Shown here piece after piece: positions 11,352-23,661 of a stretch of 64,000 nucleotides of DNA. The translations under genes were made by a program, and so were the position numbers. Source of the stretch: Phycomyces nitens (lineage: Eukaryota; Mucoromycota; Mucoromycetes; Mucorales; Phycomycetaceae); contig JAHRBC010000003.1 in NCBI GenBank assembly GCA_022702545.1, positions 7,688,001 through 7,752,000 of the forward strand, written 5' to 3'. Position 1 is the stretch's first letter. Each line of letters starts with the position of its first letter. Below the pieces are notes generated by a model. That model was not told the DNA's origin and ran no database searches. It was given only the letters and a program-made list of their open reading frames with translations.

Positions 11352-11812
11352 CACTGCTTTGATGGACGGGCAAGACTATTTAAAATATTATTAATATTAC
11401 AGCCCACACTATATAATAGCCATTTTATTTACAATTGATATTTCTATCCAATTCTCTGTCTTTGTCACTCTGAGCATGACGCTTGGCAGTTCTTTTGGCA
11501 GTGATCATGTAGCCAGCAGGATTGCAAACGCATTTCGAGCATCGGCATTCAACTTCATTAGCATTGGGAATGGCAAACATTTTTTAGGGTTTATATCAAA
11601 AGAGAATATATAATAGCAGTAGTTTATTGCCCATTCCTTTATAGTTTTATTATTACTTTCAGGTACTCCGTAATCTATCTAACCAATAAGACATGCTTAT
11701 ATCTGTCAATGATACTAACCAAAGGATTTTCCCTGAGTTGCAATTTTTCATATACTGTTATTGATAATAACACCCCACAATTAATCATTGATTTAACACC
11801 ATTTTTGCAGTG

Positions 11813-12066
11813 TAGGAAAGGAAATAATATAAAAAAGGAAATAAATAAATGTGATAAAATGAAAACAGGAAAAGACTGGGAAGAAAGAAAAATATAGAAA
11901 CTCGGGGATCGCCCAGCCAACGTCACCTCACCGGAAACCCGCCCAACTCACTCGGCTCGGACTTCTTACTCGGACTTGTCCGGCCACCGACCCCTCCTAC
12001 GTCTATGTCCGGGCCCTTGGTCCGGCTTCATGGTCGAAACCAAATCTGCCCACAACACACGTGTCA
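11813..12066 (-). repeat. E4-family LTR remnant, 254 bp, upstream of tRNA-Arg
   Basis: Nearly identical to the last 254 bp of the E4 LTRs (45201-45454 and 51590-51843). It ends in the same ACACGTGTCA terminus at 12066. The rest of the LTR lies beyond element A-1, outside the window. Its terminus is 10 nt before tRNA-Arg, exactly the spacing seen between E4 and tRNA-Ser. Confidence 0.85.
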
Positions 12067-12076
12067 AAAAGAGTAT

Positions 12077-12149
12077 GGGACTATGGCCCAATGGACAAGG
12101 CGTCTGACTACGAATCAGGAGATTCCAGGTTCGACCCCTGGTAGTCTCA
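12077..12149 (+). tRNA. tRNA-Arg (anticodon ACG)
   Basis: This 73-nt cloverleaf has acceptor arms GGGACTA and TAGTCTC (one G-U pair) with discriminator A. The anticodon loop CTACGAA is closed by TCTGA/TCAGG, and the T-arm GGTTCGACCCC box B is clear. No intron is present. A TTTTT Pol III terminator follows at 12156-12160. LTR elements sit on both sides, yet the gene itself is intact. Confidence 0.95.
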
Positions 12150-12193
12150 TCATACTTTTTGATTAAGTTGAAGTTATGCCAGCCTCTTTGTTG

Positions 12194-12504
12194 TGTCGTT
12201 CCTGATCTGGGATGGTCTTCCTTTTACTATAACAAAGCCAAAAGGTCAATCCCACTGGGGAAACAGGAGTATACGTAAAATCAAAGAGAGGATAAAAGAT
12301 ACTTTTTATTATTATGACTTTGGTTATCTTATATAGTTCTCTAACTAATACTACGCATTATCCGCAGTAGTTATTATATGATATTTTCATAAAAGAAGAG
12401 ACATTGTACTGCGGTTAATGCTCAGGAAGATGTTACTGCGCATAAAGAAGTACTGCGGTTAATCATCTTCAGATTTTACGGATTCATCAAAATAATGTCT
12501 GACA
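12194..12504 (-). repeat. E1 3' LTR
   Basis: 311 bp, begins TGTCGTTCCTGATC on the plus strand and ends GTCTGACA. It matches 17808-18118 with about 8 differences. Confidence 0.9.
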
Positions 12505-12649
12505 TCACCCCCTCCCAAAACTGTTGATAGTCCTCAATCAACCACAGAGGAATCCACAAGGGAAAACGGCAAGGCAGAAGAGGCATCCAAGACAAGGTCA
12601 CAGTGCATCTGGGCATGGGCAGGGGTTGGGTGATACCAGGTATTGTGAA

Positions 12650-13266
12650 TGTTGTGGGTAGAAATAAACTTGGAAAGATACAAAAGAATTTGTGAGAACT
12701 TGTGTAGGGTGTTTATTCAAAAGAAAAAGGTTATGTTTCTACACAGAACTAACTACTGATATTTATATGTTTTCTGATTTATAATTCAGTATATGCTTTG
12801 GTAATATTTATCACGATGAGTCATCTTCCAGGAGTATTGTCTTTCTGGAAAGATCCAGAGAGACCTATTGATATGATACTTCTCCAGTCAGATCAGCCAG
12901 AGAGCTTTGGTAAAGAAGAGCATTTATGCTATTGGTAATATTTTAATATTCCGACCCAGATACTTGGGTAATGTTTTAGAATTATTAATTCATTGTAGTT
13001 GTAGTCTCTCAATCAAGTATTCATATAATAAACAAAATATGTAGATGGAATATGATGATGCCATTAGATAAATATGTGTATATCTGTATATCCCATATTA
13101 TGGTGATAACGATAATAATAATAAATAATAATCAATTATGTGTATGATGATCTGTGTATTGGATAATCTCATAAAGGCAGATCCTTTGACTGGAATAGCT
13201 GAGGATATTATTTTATCCTTCAGTCTTACTCTCAGATTCAGCAGTGATCAATACTCATTTACAACA
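12650..13266 (-). repeat. Solo LTR of another family, inside E1, with 5-bp target duplication
   Basis: This 617-bp block has inverted ends TGTTGT...ACAACA. It is flanked by GTGAA at 12645-12649 and 13267-13271, a perfect 5-bp duplication. It breaks the end of the E1 pol frame, which resumes beyond it (WYHPT block in the region 12520-12640). The orientation is minus, judged from an AATAAA-like signal (rc near 12712). No other copy of this family is seen in the window. Confidence 0.85.
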
Positions 13267-16200
13267 GTGAAAATCATCGGATTTGGCAATCTTGAGGCAA
13301 TCGGCATGGACCCAGGAGGTATAAGGCACACCCTCCATGGTAGTGAGCTTGTATATGTTCTTTTCAAAGTTCTTGTCAACGACAATGTATAGTCCCATCC
13401 AGTTGTACTCTAAGCCAAATTTGTTCTCATGTCGTAGCAACAAATGCTCACCAATTGCAAACTGATGCGGTTTCATAATGGAGTCCCATCGTTCCTTGTC
13501 TTGTTGACTATTGGCGGCTACTCGAGCATCAGCATCTATGCGAGCTTGTTGGAGATTACAAAGAAAAGGAATGGCACCATCAGAAACAAGAGCAGGATAA
13601 TTGGGAATCGATGTATCCATGAATGGGCGCAAGGGATCACCAGGAATATGGGGTTCGTGACCATATGTCAAGAAAAACGGGCTAAACCCAGTTGTGCGGT
13701 GCTTTCTGATTCGGCAAGCCCAAAGTGAAGTCTCCAGATATTCGTCCCAACGATGTATAGCTCCATGGACATATTTGCGCAACATTTGTTTGAGGATACC
13801 ATTTAATCGTTCACATTTCCCATTGGTCCGGGGGTAAAAGGCAGAAGTCAACTTGTGGTGCAACTTGATCTTTTGAATGTAGAATTTTAGGATATGCGAC
13901 ATAAAGTTGGCACCACGATCAGTGAGAATTTCGTCAGGGCAGCCAAAACGCATAACAATTTCTTTGTACAGGAAGTTGGCGATGGCTTCACCAGTGGCAG
14001 CAGGGACAGCACGGGCAATGGGCCAGTTAGTGGCATAATCAACTGCAACAAGAATCCAATGGTTTCCATTTACGGTAGTGGGTAGTTCTCCAATGAAATC
14101 GAGATGCCAGTGTGAGAATGGGGGAGGAATATTCAGTGGCTCCATCGGTGCATGTTGGATGTTACGTTCCGCGTTGGAAGCCAATTGGCATTGAGGGCAC
14201 TTTTCCAGCCATTCTTTAATCTGACTTCACATGCCTAGCCACCACCAACATTTCTTCATGAGATCGTATACCGTGGTTTCACCAGCATGTCCAAAACCAT
14301 TGTGGAAGTTGTTTACCAGATCGGCACGCTTTGTGAACAGTGCAAATCGAATCTCTTGAACAGTGTCACCAATCTTAACCAGTCTGAACACCTTCTGTTC
14401 CCGGACTACAAACTTATTGCGTTGTCGATTTAGTAACTCTTTGATATCTTCTGGCCATTCATCTTTGGTACGAGCATAGAATTTCGGCCAATCGGAAGTC
14501 TGTGTGTCTGGCATAGTGTACAAGTATTCGGGTTCCATGGAGTCAATCGCAGAGGCATCAAATTTGGGACCGTCCATTCGGGAGAGTACATTGGGAACAC
14601 CGTTATCCTTGCCTGGCTTGTATTGGATGATAGGGTTGTATAGTTCAAATTCAGCAATCCATCTTACTAGGCGAGGAGTTGGCTTCACTTGGCTGCGGAA
14701 TTACTTGAGTGGGAGGTGGTCTGTGTATACTGTGAACAGCTTTCCTTCGATCATACACCGCCATGTACGCAAGGCGTGTAAGATACCCAGTAGCTTGCAT
14801 TCTTGGGCCGGATACAATCTTTCAGCAGTAGATAACTTCTTCGATTCAAACGCCAATGGTTTCCAAATTCCTTCCTCATCTTCTTGCATTAGAACAGCAC
14901 CAACACCGAAATCCGAGGCGTCAGTTTCAATACGGAACGGTTTGTCCATATCAGGGGCTAGGAGTACCGGTGCTGTACTAAGTTTTTCCTTGAGGATGTC
15001 AAAACTTGCCTGACATGTGTCCATCCATACAATAGGGCGTCTCTTTGGCCCTGTGCCTTTGGTGAGATCCGTTAATGGGACAGCAATTCCAGCAAAACCA
15101 GGAATAAAGCATCGGTAGTGTTGTGCGAGGCCAATAAATTGCCGGACTTCTTGTACATTGGAGGGGGCTATCCATTCTTGTATGGTCTTGACCTTGTCCG
15201 GTGAGGGAAGTATGCCTTGTGCTGACACGTTGAAACCAAGGAAAGTTAGCTCCTTCTTGTCGAATTCACATTTCTTGAGGTTGGCAATCAACTTGGCTTC
15301 ACGGAGGCGGTTCAACACATGGCGTACATGTTTAGCATGTTCTTCGGGGGTCTTGCTGAATATGAGGATGTCGTCCAAATATACCAAAGCAAACTGGTCT
15401 AAGCAATCTCCAAGAACCTTATTCATGAGGTGTTGGAAAGTTGGCGGGGCATTTGTCAGACCAAAAAGCAGGACCAGGAACTCGTATTGACCATATTGGG
15501 TGTTGAATGCAGTTTTCGGCACATCAGAGTCTTGGATACGTACTTGGTGGTAACCACTCTTCAAATCCAGACTTGTGAAATGGTTTGACCCGTGGAGCCG
15601 TTCCAAACACTCGTCAATTCTTGGTAAGGGGTGGTTGTTACGGACAGTAACCTTGTTCAAGGCACAGTAGTCAACACACATTCTCATTTTGCCGTTCTTC
15701 TTTTTCACAAACAATATAGGTGCACCCCAAGGTGATGAGCTTGGACGGATGAGGCCGAGGTCTAAGAGTTCTTTCAATTGTTTCTTGAGCTCGTCGAGTT
15801 CGCGCGGGCTCATCTTGAATGGTGGTTTGTTAACAGGGTATGCATCGCCAGTGTTTATTACATGTTGAACATCACGGCTTGGCGGTAATCCGGGCAAATC
15901 ATCTTAGAAAACGTCATCAAACTCTTTCACCAATGATGTCCATTGCTCGTCTTTTGTCATTTCACCTTTCTTGCTCTTGATGTGCAACAAAAAGCATTCA
16001 GCCTCCTCCCTCCGAGAGAGTTTCTGGACTTGCTTGGCAGATATGAGGTAGCCCAGGTGAGGCTTCATCGGGCGGTTACCATAAGGATGCAGGACAAATT
16101 CATAGCCATCACGCGAGAGTAACCAGCTGTCACTATGCCAATCGGGAACGGGTTTGACATTCTGCAACCATGTGCGTCCGAGGATCAGGTCGAATTTGGT

Positions 16201-17771
16201 GGGGAACACGAAGGCATCAACAACATCATTATAGCCGTTAAGAGAGAGAGTTAATGTGGCTTTTCGATTAATATTAATGCTGTGTCCGCCGGCAGTTTCA
16301 ACTGATCGCCCAGGGATATCCGTGACAAGTGTGGCTAAATGAGTTATTTGCGGGGATACGTAGTTTGCACTAGCACCACTATTGACGAGAACCAATATCT
16401 GTTATCCATTGAGTGTAGCAGCATACAGAGGGAGATCGGTATCCACAGCAGAGTGAAGATCTTCAAGAAAACTTTGATCGGCAGTGAGACAAGGGTCACA
16501 GTTCTCTTCAGAAATAGTTTTGTTCTCTTCATTGGTAACAACTTTATACTGGTCACAAGTTTCTTTATTACTCAAATGTTCAATAGGCTCATTATTGATA
16601 CTGGCCTGTGGGGAGGAATTTTCTTCCATTGTACACAACCAACCTCCCATTACAGTTGTGTTTCGCGAAAATCCTGCTTCTTTCGGTGCTCCTCATCCAA
16701 CTGCTTAATCACAGCCATGTGTTGTCTGCAATTCCTCTTGATATGGCCGGGCTTGCCACACCAATGGCAAGTAGCACTGGTTTGTGCTGGCTGGGGACGG
16801 GACTGGTAGTTGTTGCAGCGGCCATTGATTGCATCCAGGTCCATGGGCTCGGGTCCACTATACTGCTGGTATTGTGGTTGGTACTGTGGCTGGTATTGTT
16901 GAGGCAATGGGGCAGGCGTGTACATTTCTTGTTGACCAAGCTGGAGACCACTGGCATATGCCAAGGCAATGTTACAGGCATCGTCAATGTCGACAGGGCG
17001 GGCAGCAAGGACATTACCACGCACACTTGGGTGGAGACCTCGGACAAACTTGTCAAGAGCTTCTTTGTCGTTCATCCCAGGAAGCTCCAACTGGATGTCT
17101 TGGAAGGCATCGATGTACTCGGCCACAGTTCCTCTTTGGTATAGTCTTGCGAGGCAGTCCCTAGAGGTCTGTAACGAGTATACTGGGCAGAATTCTCCTG
17201 AAAGAGCAAGTCTAAATTCGTCCCAGGTTGTTGGATGCTTCTCCTTGAGTTCCATTTGTCGCCACCAAGTGTCGGCTCGTTCACGCAGCAGGTTCACTGC
17301 AAAATCACAGGCTCTGGTGGGGGTGAAATTGTAGTACTTGGTGTAACGTTCGACTGCGCACAGCCAACCATCAACAACTGCAGCAGATCATTCTCCTCTA
17401 AAACAATCTGGTTGTTTTATATGTTCTGCTCGCGAGTCTTACTGTGCAGTTACTGCCTTCATTGCTTCAGCCACAGCTGCTGCTATGGCTTCGGCTGTGA
17501 CTGTGACAGGTGGAGAGGCCATTTCTTCTGGTTTTCTGTTCTTTCCTGTTAGTGTTGCGGCAAGGTGTTGGGCAAGTTTGGACCACTTTTCTTCTCGTGC
17601 AGGAGTACTCTTGATTCTTTGTTCTTCGGGTATGTATGGTACACGCCGGTTCTTCTTATAGTTGGTTACTAGTTTGCTGGGTAACAAGTTCTGGACTCGT
17701 TCTTCAATCTCGAACTGGCTAAGTGTTTTGTTGTCAAGTGTTTCTTGGTGTCTTTCAACCGGATTCATCAA
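13267..17771 (-). pseudogene. E1 gag-pol, multiply broken
   Basis: In order from 17771 leftward: a gag N-terminus (FEIEERVQ block); a gag capsid region with a CCHC knuckle 'CHWCGKPGHIKRNC' (17297-16650); protease with 'NSGASANYV', where the catalytic DSG reads NSG (16395-15904); and reverse transcriptase with 'YLDDILIF' and RNase H (15897-14701). A linker with the integrase zinc region (14688-14227) and the integrase core and tail (14184-13267) follow. Stops separate these blocks: TAA near 15901 where E3 has a Gln codon, TAA near 14700 in place of Tyr, TGA near 14225 in place of Arg. Gag and pol are in different frames, with a decayed frameshift site near 16670. It is non-functional. Confidence 0.88.
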
Positions 17772-17807
17772 AATTTATTAGGAGGAAAAATAGCTTCAGC
17801 TACCAAT

Positions 17808-18118
17808 TGTCGTTCCTGATCTGGGATGGTCTTTCTTTTACTATAACAAAGCCAAAAGGTCAATCCCACTGGGGAAACAAGAGTATACGTAAAATCAAAG
17901 AGAGAATAAAAGATACTTTTTATTATTATGACTTTGGTTATCTTATATAGTTCTCTAACTAATACTGCACATTATCCGCAGTAGTTATTATATGATATTT
18001 TCATAAAAGAAGAGACATTGTACTGCGGTTAATGCTCAGGAAGATGTTACTGCGCATAAAGAAGTACTGCAGGTAATCATCTTCAGATTTTATGGATTCA
18101 TCAAAATAATGTCTGACA
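17808..18118 (-). repeat. E1 5' LTR
   Basis: 311 bp. In element sense it ends ACGACA and is followed by the primer-binding site ATTGGTAGCTGAAGC (rc of 17793-17807). Confidence 0.9.
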
Positions 18119-18122
18119 AAAT

Positions 18123-18440
18123 TGTCGTTCCTGATCTAGGCTATCTTCCAATTCACTGTAAACGTAGTCAAATTGGTCAAGCTTTAATACACAGGAGTAT
18201 TCAAAATAAGAGAGAGGATAAAAAATGATTTTTATTGTTTTGAATTGGGATATCTTATATAGTTTCCTAAATGATTATTCATCTTTGACTACACTGAAGA
18301 GGTGTCTAATGTTCTTACAAAATTATTATAAACTGATTACCAATTTCTAAAATTACAAACAGATGAATAATCATTTCAAATCATGCTTCATTTGTAAAGA
18401 CAAGTCACTAGAATTTGTATCACCAAAATTAAGCACAACA
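18123..18440 (-). repeat. Solo LTR of the E3 family
   Basis: This 318-bp block, TGTCGTTCCTGATC to AAGCACAACA, matches the E3 LTRs in inverted orientation. AAAT flanks it at 18119-18122 and 18441-18444, a 4-bp target duplication like that of E3. Before E2 arrived its right edge lay about 22 nt from the 3' end of tRNA-Thr. Confidence 0.85.
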
Positions 18441-18461
18441 AAATGACACAAAACATAAAAA

Positions 18462-18837
18462 TGTCAGAGTTGACATCGGCAACCAAAATCGGCTCTTGAT
18501 AGGTAACCAGTAATGGTTGACCTTGTTGGATAAACGATCAAGACCTTGCCGATTGGTTTTCCTTTATATGTTTCTAAATGTCTCAAATGTCTTAGATTGC
18601 GAATATCTCTTAAGTATATTCTACTGGATAATAACTATCTAAGACATATTAACGTAGCTATACATTTAGCCTTAAATCTGATTATATTTTGTATAAATAG
18701 TAAAAATGATTTGTATCAATAAAAAGCATCTATCTATTACCTAAAAACTATTCTCTAAACTTGACGATCCCCAGTGGTATTGATTCTGCGACTTAGTTAC
18801 AAGTGCCAGAAAAGAAATACCAGATCGAGACTTGACA
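18462..18837 (+). repeat. E2 5' LTR
   Basis: 376 bp. It holds TATAAATAG near 18692-18700 and AATAAAAAG near 18718-18726, fitting a promoter and a polyadenylation signal. Confidence 0.9.
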
Positions 18838-18849
18838 ATTGGTAGCTGA

Positions 18850-21800
18850 ATGACCGAGCCTTCCGACCTGAAAAATACAGATATACAGTTTACAGACGCC
18901 CAAAAGCGATCTTTTGAGATTGAAGAACGAGTTCAGGCCTTGCTTCCTTCCAAATTTGCTCGTACGGTTCCTCACATCCCTTCGGACCAGCGTATCCGTT
19001 CCACCCCTGCTCGAGTAGCTTTCTGGGAAGCCCAAGCCAGCCTTATTGTTGCCAAATTGACCGGTGTACCTGTTTCTACACCTACGGACCCAGATTCGCC
19101 CATCTACGTACCTGTTCCCAGCTCCATGCCCGAGCCTCCAATGAGTGAACCCGTCTCCCCCACTCCCAATGTTCCTGCGAACATCTCCATGCCTGAGTTA
19201 ATCGCAGCTTTCACTGCTGCTCTCCGTGAATCACAGCCGCCTGCTTCCTCTCCTGTCCCTGCTCCTACCCATAGCCCCGTTTCGTTGCCTGCATCTGTCC
19301 GGATCGAGCGCCCTGATTTCTACCGTGGAGACCGCTCCGCCAATGCCATTGATGGTTGGGTCCGTTCCGTTGAACGATTTGCAGAACTGCACCGAATGGA
19401 GTACGAGAGTTGGACCTCCTATGCCATCACTCTCCTCCGTGATCGTGCCGATGTTTGGTGGCGCCGTCTCGAAGACAATGGTACCCGTACGTCGGATTGG
19501 CGCACCTTCACTCGTCTACTCAATGACAATTTCCGCCCGGTCCATTCCACCCAAAATGCCCGTGACCGCATTCGCTCGTTGCGCCAAACCGGATCGGTGG
19601 AATCCTACATCGATACTTTCCAGGACCTCCGTATGGACATTCCATCCATGACGGAAGACGAGGCTCTTGACCGTTTCACTAATGGCCTGCGACCTGAAAC
19701 CCGCAGCCAAGTCCGTTTCCGTGAACCTTTGGACGTCTCCGAGGCCGCGCGCACTGCCCTCGCTTTTGAAAATGGTCGCCGCCCTGCCCCAGGACCTCGT
19801 CCTGAGATGGTCCCCCAGTATGACTATAATAATGGCCCCACACCTATGGACCTTGATGCCATGGAGGGGAGGGGGTCAGTGCGGACCAATAACCGAGGAC
19901 GATGGGGGCAGCGAAATGGCCGGAATTCCGCATCACACTCCGACCAGAGACCAGCCCAACAGAAAAGTCAAGACAACCGTGAGTGTTTCTGGTGTGGCCA
20001 GACGGGACACCTGAAGCGATTCTGCCAAGACCGACTTGCCGCAATCCGCCAGCTCGATGAAGGGCGTGCAAGAACCCAAGGCCGCAAAGACATGAACTTC
20101 AACGCAGCCGAACTGAAAGGGGACCAGTTGTGTGAAACGCAAAACCCCAAGAACAGGGATGTAAACGATTACAATAGTGTTAATTATAAAGAATATGATA
20201 ATAAAACCTTGTCTCACCAGTATCATGATGTCCCTACCACTGTAAATGATGACCTGATGCATTTGGAGCAGTTAAACTCCACAGTCAACACCGACTTGCC
20301 ACTATATGAAGCCATATTTGAAGGAAGGCCGATATCAGTATTAATTGACAGTGGCGCCAGTGCCAATTATGTCACCCCAGCAATCGCCAAGAACACTGAC
20401 CAGGTGGTGGAAGTCCGAGATCGACAAGTGGAGACAGCTGGTGGCCATCGCACAGCAATCACCAAGAAGATCACCATGCCCATTGCTCTTGGTGGATATG
20501 CAGACACAATTGAGGCCTACGTGTTCCCCATGAAATTTGACCTTATCCTGGGTAGATCTTGGCTCCAGCAAGCACAGCCCATTCCAGATTGGTTCGATGA
20601 CAGCTGGAAGTTGAACTCTGATGGACAGGAGTTTGTCCTCAAGCCACAGAATGCACGAACCAACGACGATCACCTAAATTACCTAGTGTCACACAAGCAA
20701 GCCAAAAAATTGATGGAGACAACTGGTGCCGACAGCTTCCTACTGTATGTCAAGGAAGATATGGTTGATGACACAAGCGACACCGAGTGGAACAATCTGG
20801 CCAAGGATTTTCCTGATGTGTTCCGTGATGAGCTTCCCGGTGTACCACCGAACCGCGATGTACAACATGTCATTGACACTGGCGATGCAAGACCGATTAG
20901 CTGACCACCATTTAAGATGAGCCCCTTGGAGCTAGATGAGCTCAAGCGCCAGCTCAAGGAACTTTTGGATCTGGGTTTGATACGCCCTAGTGCGTCACCA
21001 TGGGGTGCTCCTGTGCTGTTTGTTAAGAAGAAAGATGGCACGATGAGAATGTGCATTGACTACCGAGCATTGAACAAAGTAACTGTCCGCAACAACCACC
21101 CTCTGCCTAGAATCGATGAATGCCTGGAGAGGCTCCGTGGATCCGCCCATTTTACCAGCCTTGACTTGAAAAGCGGATATCACCAAGTAAAGATCCAGCC
21201 CACCGATGTCCCCAAAACCGCATTCAATACCAGATACGGCCAATATGAATTCCTTGTCCTCCCATTTGGCCTGACCAATGCGCCCCCGACCTTCCAAAGC
21301 CTCATGAACCGCGTCCTTGGTGATTGTCTGGATGACTTTGCACTAGTGTACCTCGATGACATCCTCATCTTTAGCAAGACCGAAGAAGACCACTGCCGCC
21401 ATGTCCGACACGTCCTGAAAAGGTTGCAAGAGGAGAAGCTCGTGGCTAATCTGAAGAAGTGTGAATTCAACAAGAAAGAACTTATCTTTGTTGGGTTCCA
21501 CATCTCGGCACGAGGCATTCTACCTGCACCTGGAAAGGTTACGGCTGTCAAGGAATGGCCTACACCGACCAATGTCCAAGAGGTCCGCCAGTTCTGTGGT
21601 CTTGCCCAACACTACCGAAGGTTTATTCCCAACTATGCAAGTATAGCATCCCCGCTGACAGATCTGACCAAGGGTACCGGTGCCAAGCGTAGACCAATTG
21701 TATGGACGAAGGAGTGCCAAAGGAGTTTTGACTTGATCAAAGAAAAACTGACCTCGCCTCCTGTTCTACAAGCCCCAGACGTGCACAGACCATACCGCAT

Positions 21801-23661
21801 AGAAACTGATGCATCCGATTTTGGTGTTGGTGCTGTATTGTTGCAAGAAGGCAAGGATGGTTTGTGGCACCCTCTAGCATACGAGTCAAAGAAGTTCTCT
21901 TCGGCGGAGCGATCCTATCCGGCCCAGGAACGAGAACTTCTCGGAATCATACATGCCCTCCGTACTTGGCGTTGTCTTATCGATGGTAGACCATACACCG
22001 TGTTCTCCGACCACTTGCCCCTCAAGTACTTCCGTTCTCAAGTCACACCAACTCCCCGCTTAGTAAGATGGATTGCAGAATTGGAACTGTATGCACCGGA
22101 TATCCAGTACAAGCCCGGCAAAGAGAACGATGTGCCAGATGCCCTGTCCCGTGTTGGTGGCCCTGAGAGCAAGAGCGCTGCAGACTCTATTGAGCCAGAC
22201 TATCTGTATGCCACACCGCTGACTCACGCCACAGACTGGCCCAATTATTACCTGTTTCAGCCTGATCAAGTGCCACCCGATGCGAAGCAAATCGTGGAGA
22301 AAAACCGTGTGCACTTCTTGGTGAGAAACCGTAAGGTATACCGGAAGGTGGAGATCGCTGGAGAGGCCCGTGAGGTACCATTCCTCCCTTTTGCCCGCCG
22401 TGCTGACACCGTGCATGCGTATCACAAGGGTTTTGGCCACTCTGGACTTGCTACTATGGTCGATTTACTGAAGCCTCGTCACTGGTGGCCCACTCTGCGT
22501 AACGATCTAAAGGAATGGCTAAGCTCGTGTCAAGAATGCCAGCTGAATGCCCGCAAGGATGGCCAGCACCATGACGAGATGCATCCACTGAAAGTTCCAG
22601 AAGCCTTCCAACGTTGGCACTTGGACTTCATCGGCCGCCTACCATTGACCCTGAAAGGTAACCGGTGGATCCTTGTCGCCGTGGACTATACAACAAACTG
22701 GCCCATTGCCCGTGCAGTCCCTGTTGCCTCTGCTGAAGCCGTAGCAGATTTCATCTACGAAGAAATAGTAATGCGTTTTGGATGCCCCGCTGAGATCCTC
22801 ACTGACCGCGGTGCCAACTTCACCAGCAAGCTAGTAGCAGCATACCTGAGCAGGATCAAGTCCAATCATCGCTTTACCTCTGCATTTCACCCAAGAACAA
22901 ACGGTAAATGTGAGCGACTCAATGGCACCCTCAAGCAGATGTTGCGTAAGTATACGAATGGTGCTCTCCATCGTTGGGATGAGTTTCTGAATGCCGCGCT
23001 TTGGGCCTGCCGTATCCGCACCCACTCGACCACTGGGTATAGCCCGTTCTTCCTCACATATGGCCGCCACCCTGTACTCCCTGGTGATCCCCAGCTGCCC
23101 TATATGGACAAGACCATCTCTGAAGATCCTCGCGCTGTAGCTGACAGAACCGCTGACCAGTTGGAGAACGTGGGTAGAGCTCGTGAGGCTGCCGAACTGC
23201 GTATGACCGTTGCCAGCACCAAGGACAAAGAGAAATGGGATGCCGTTATCAAGAAAGTGTCGTTCGAGATTGGCGATCATGTCAAACTCACGCACGAAGG
23301 CCGTTTTGGTTTAGAACCTCGGTTCAAGGGCCCTTTCGTTGTCATGAACAAGAATGACATTTATGGTACGTATCAGTTGAAGACAATGGAAGGCAAGCCT
23401 CTCGCGTCCTGGGTTCACGTCGACCGGCTATACAAGACCCATGGTAATGTTCCCCAAGATACCTGGTACAACCCCACCGCCTCTCGCTCTGCTTGGCGCG
23501 CTGCAATGCGACTTTTGGACAGTGAAGTCCCTAACGATGCCGTAGACCCCTTGGCCTCTCCCGATGACGTTGGTGCTCGTGGACGATCACACAGCCAGGA
23601 GGGGGGTAATGTCAGAGTTGACATCGGCAACCAAAATCGGCTCTTGATAGGTAACCAGTAA
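18850..23661 (+). pseudogene. E2 gag-pol polyprotein, one frame, single in-frame TGA at 20902-20904
   Basis: The reading frame starts ATG 18850, just after the primer-binding site, and runs about 1603 codons to TAA 23661, with one TGA at 20902-20904. Domains by approximate codon: gag N-terminus 'FEIEERVQ' (20), capsid 'RADVWWRRL' (200), CCHC knuckle 'CFWCGQTGHLKRFC' (380), protease '[11 protein letters not shown]' (500), reverse transcriptase with 'VYLDDILIF' (830) and RNase H. Then come the integrase HHCC zinc region and a DDE core ending in '[11 protein letters not shown]' (1360). Unlike E1 and E3, gag and pol share one frame. The TGA lies between protease and reverse transcriptase and most likely inactivates the copy, though readthrough cannot be excluded. 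Confidence 0.88.

Larger units (their letters stand above)
1..11580 (-). pseudogene. Disrupted Tnp2-type transposase gene of element A-1
   Basis: Pieces match the intact A-2 gene on the opposite strand: exon 1 at 11433-11580 (start codon 11578-11580, cysteine-rich CxCxxCxC motif), exon 2 split between about 11352-11375 and 5011-5079, acidic exon 3 at about 1148-1318, and the first part of the catalytic exon from about 1073 down to 1. Exon 2 carries B-1, and the intron between exons 2 and 3 carries F-1. The catalytic exon also lacks a base relative to A-2 near 925, which shifts the frame, so no long open frame remains. The gene cannot make a full transposase. Its value is as a dated host for the two nested insertions. 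Confidence 0.8.
1..11812 (-). mobile_element. Tnp2/CACTA-type DNA transposon A-1, truncated by window, with two nested insertions
   Basis: This is the 5' part of an element whose second copy (A-2) lies at 27546 onward. Its 5' terminus is at 11812, where the minus strand begins CACTGCAAAAATGG; A-2 begins CACTGCAAAAACAG. Its body is split by F-1 (1335-4984) and B-1 (5080-11351). Taking both out and dropping one copy of each 3-bp duplication (GCA and CAC) restores a sequence collinear with A-2 at 27546-29400. The flanking 'tag' at 11813 fits a 3-bp target duplication, but the partner is outside the window. The element lies inside an LTR of the E4 family. Confidence 0.85.
12194..18118 (-). mobile_element. 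Degenerate Ty3/gypsy LTR retrotransposon E1
   Basis: Two 311-bp LTRs (12194-12504 and 17808-18118), TGTC...GACA, enclose gag-pol on the minus strand. The polypurine tract (rc of tcaccccctccc, 12505-12516) abuts the 3' LTR. The primer-binding site, minus-strand ATTGGTAGCTGAAGC, follows the 5' LTR and is shared with E2 and E3. The LTRs differ at about 8 positions, nearly all transitions, so this is the oldest complete gypsy copy here. A separate solo LTR (12650-13266) lies in its 3' coding end. No clear target duplication is seen. It starts 44 nt after tRNA-Arg. Confidence 0.9.

Noticed and set aside
12194..18118. Target duplication for E1
   Set aside because: Left flank TGTTG and right flank AAATT/AAATG do not match; the right side was altered by the solo LTR, so no duplication is claimed.
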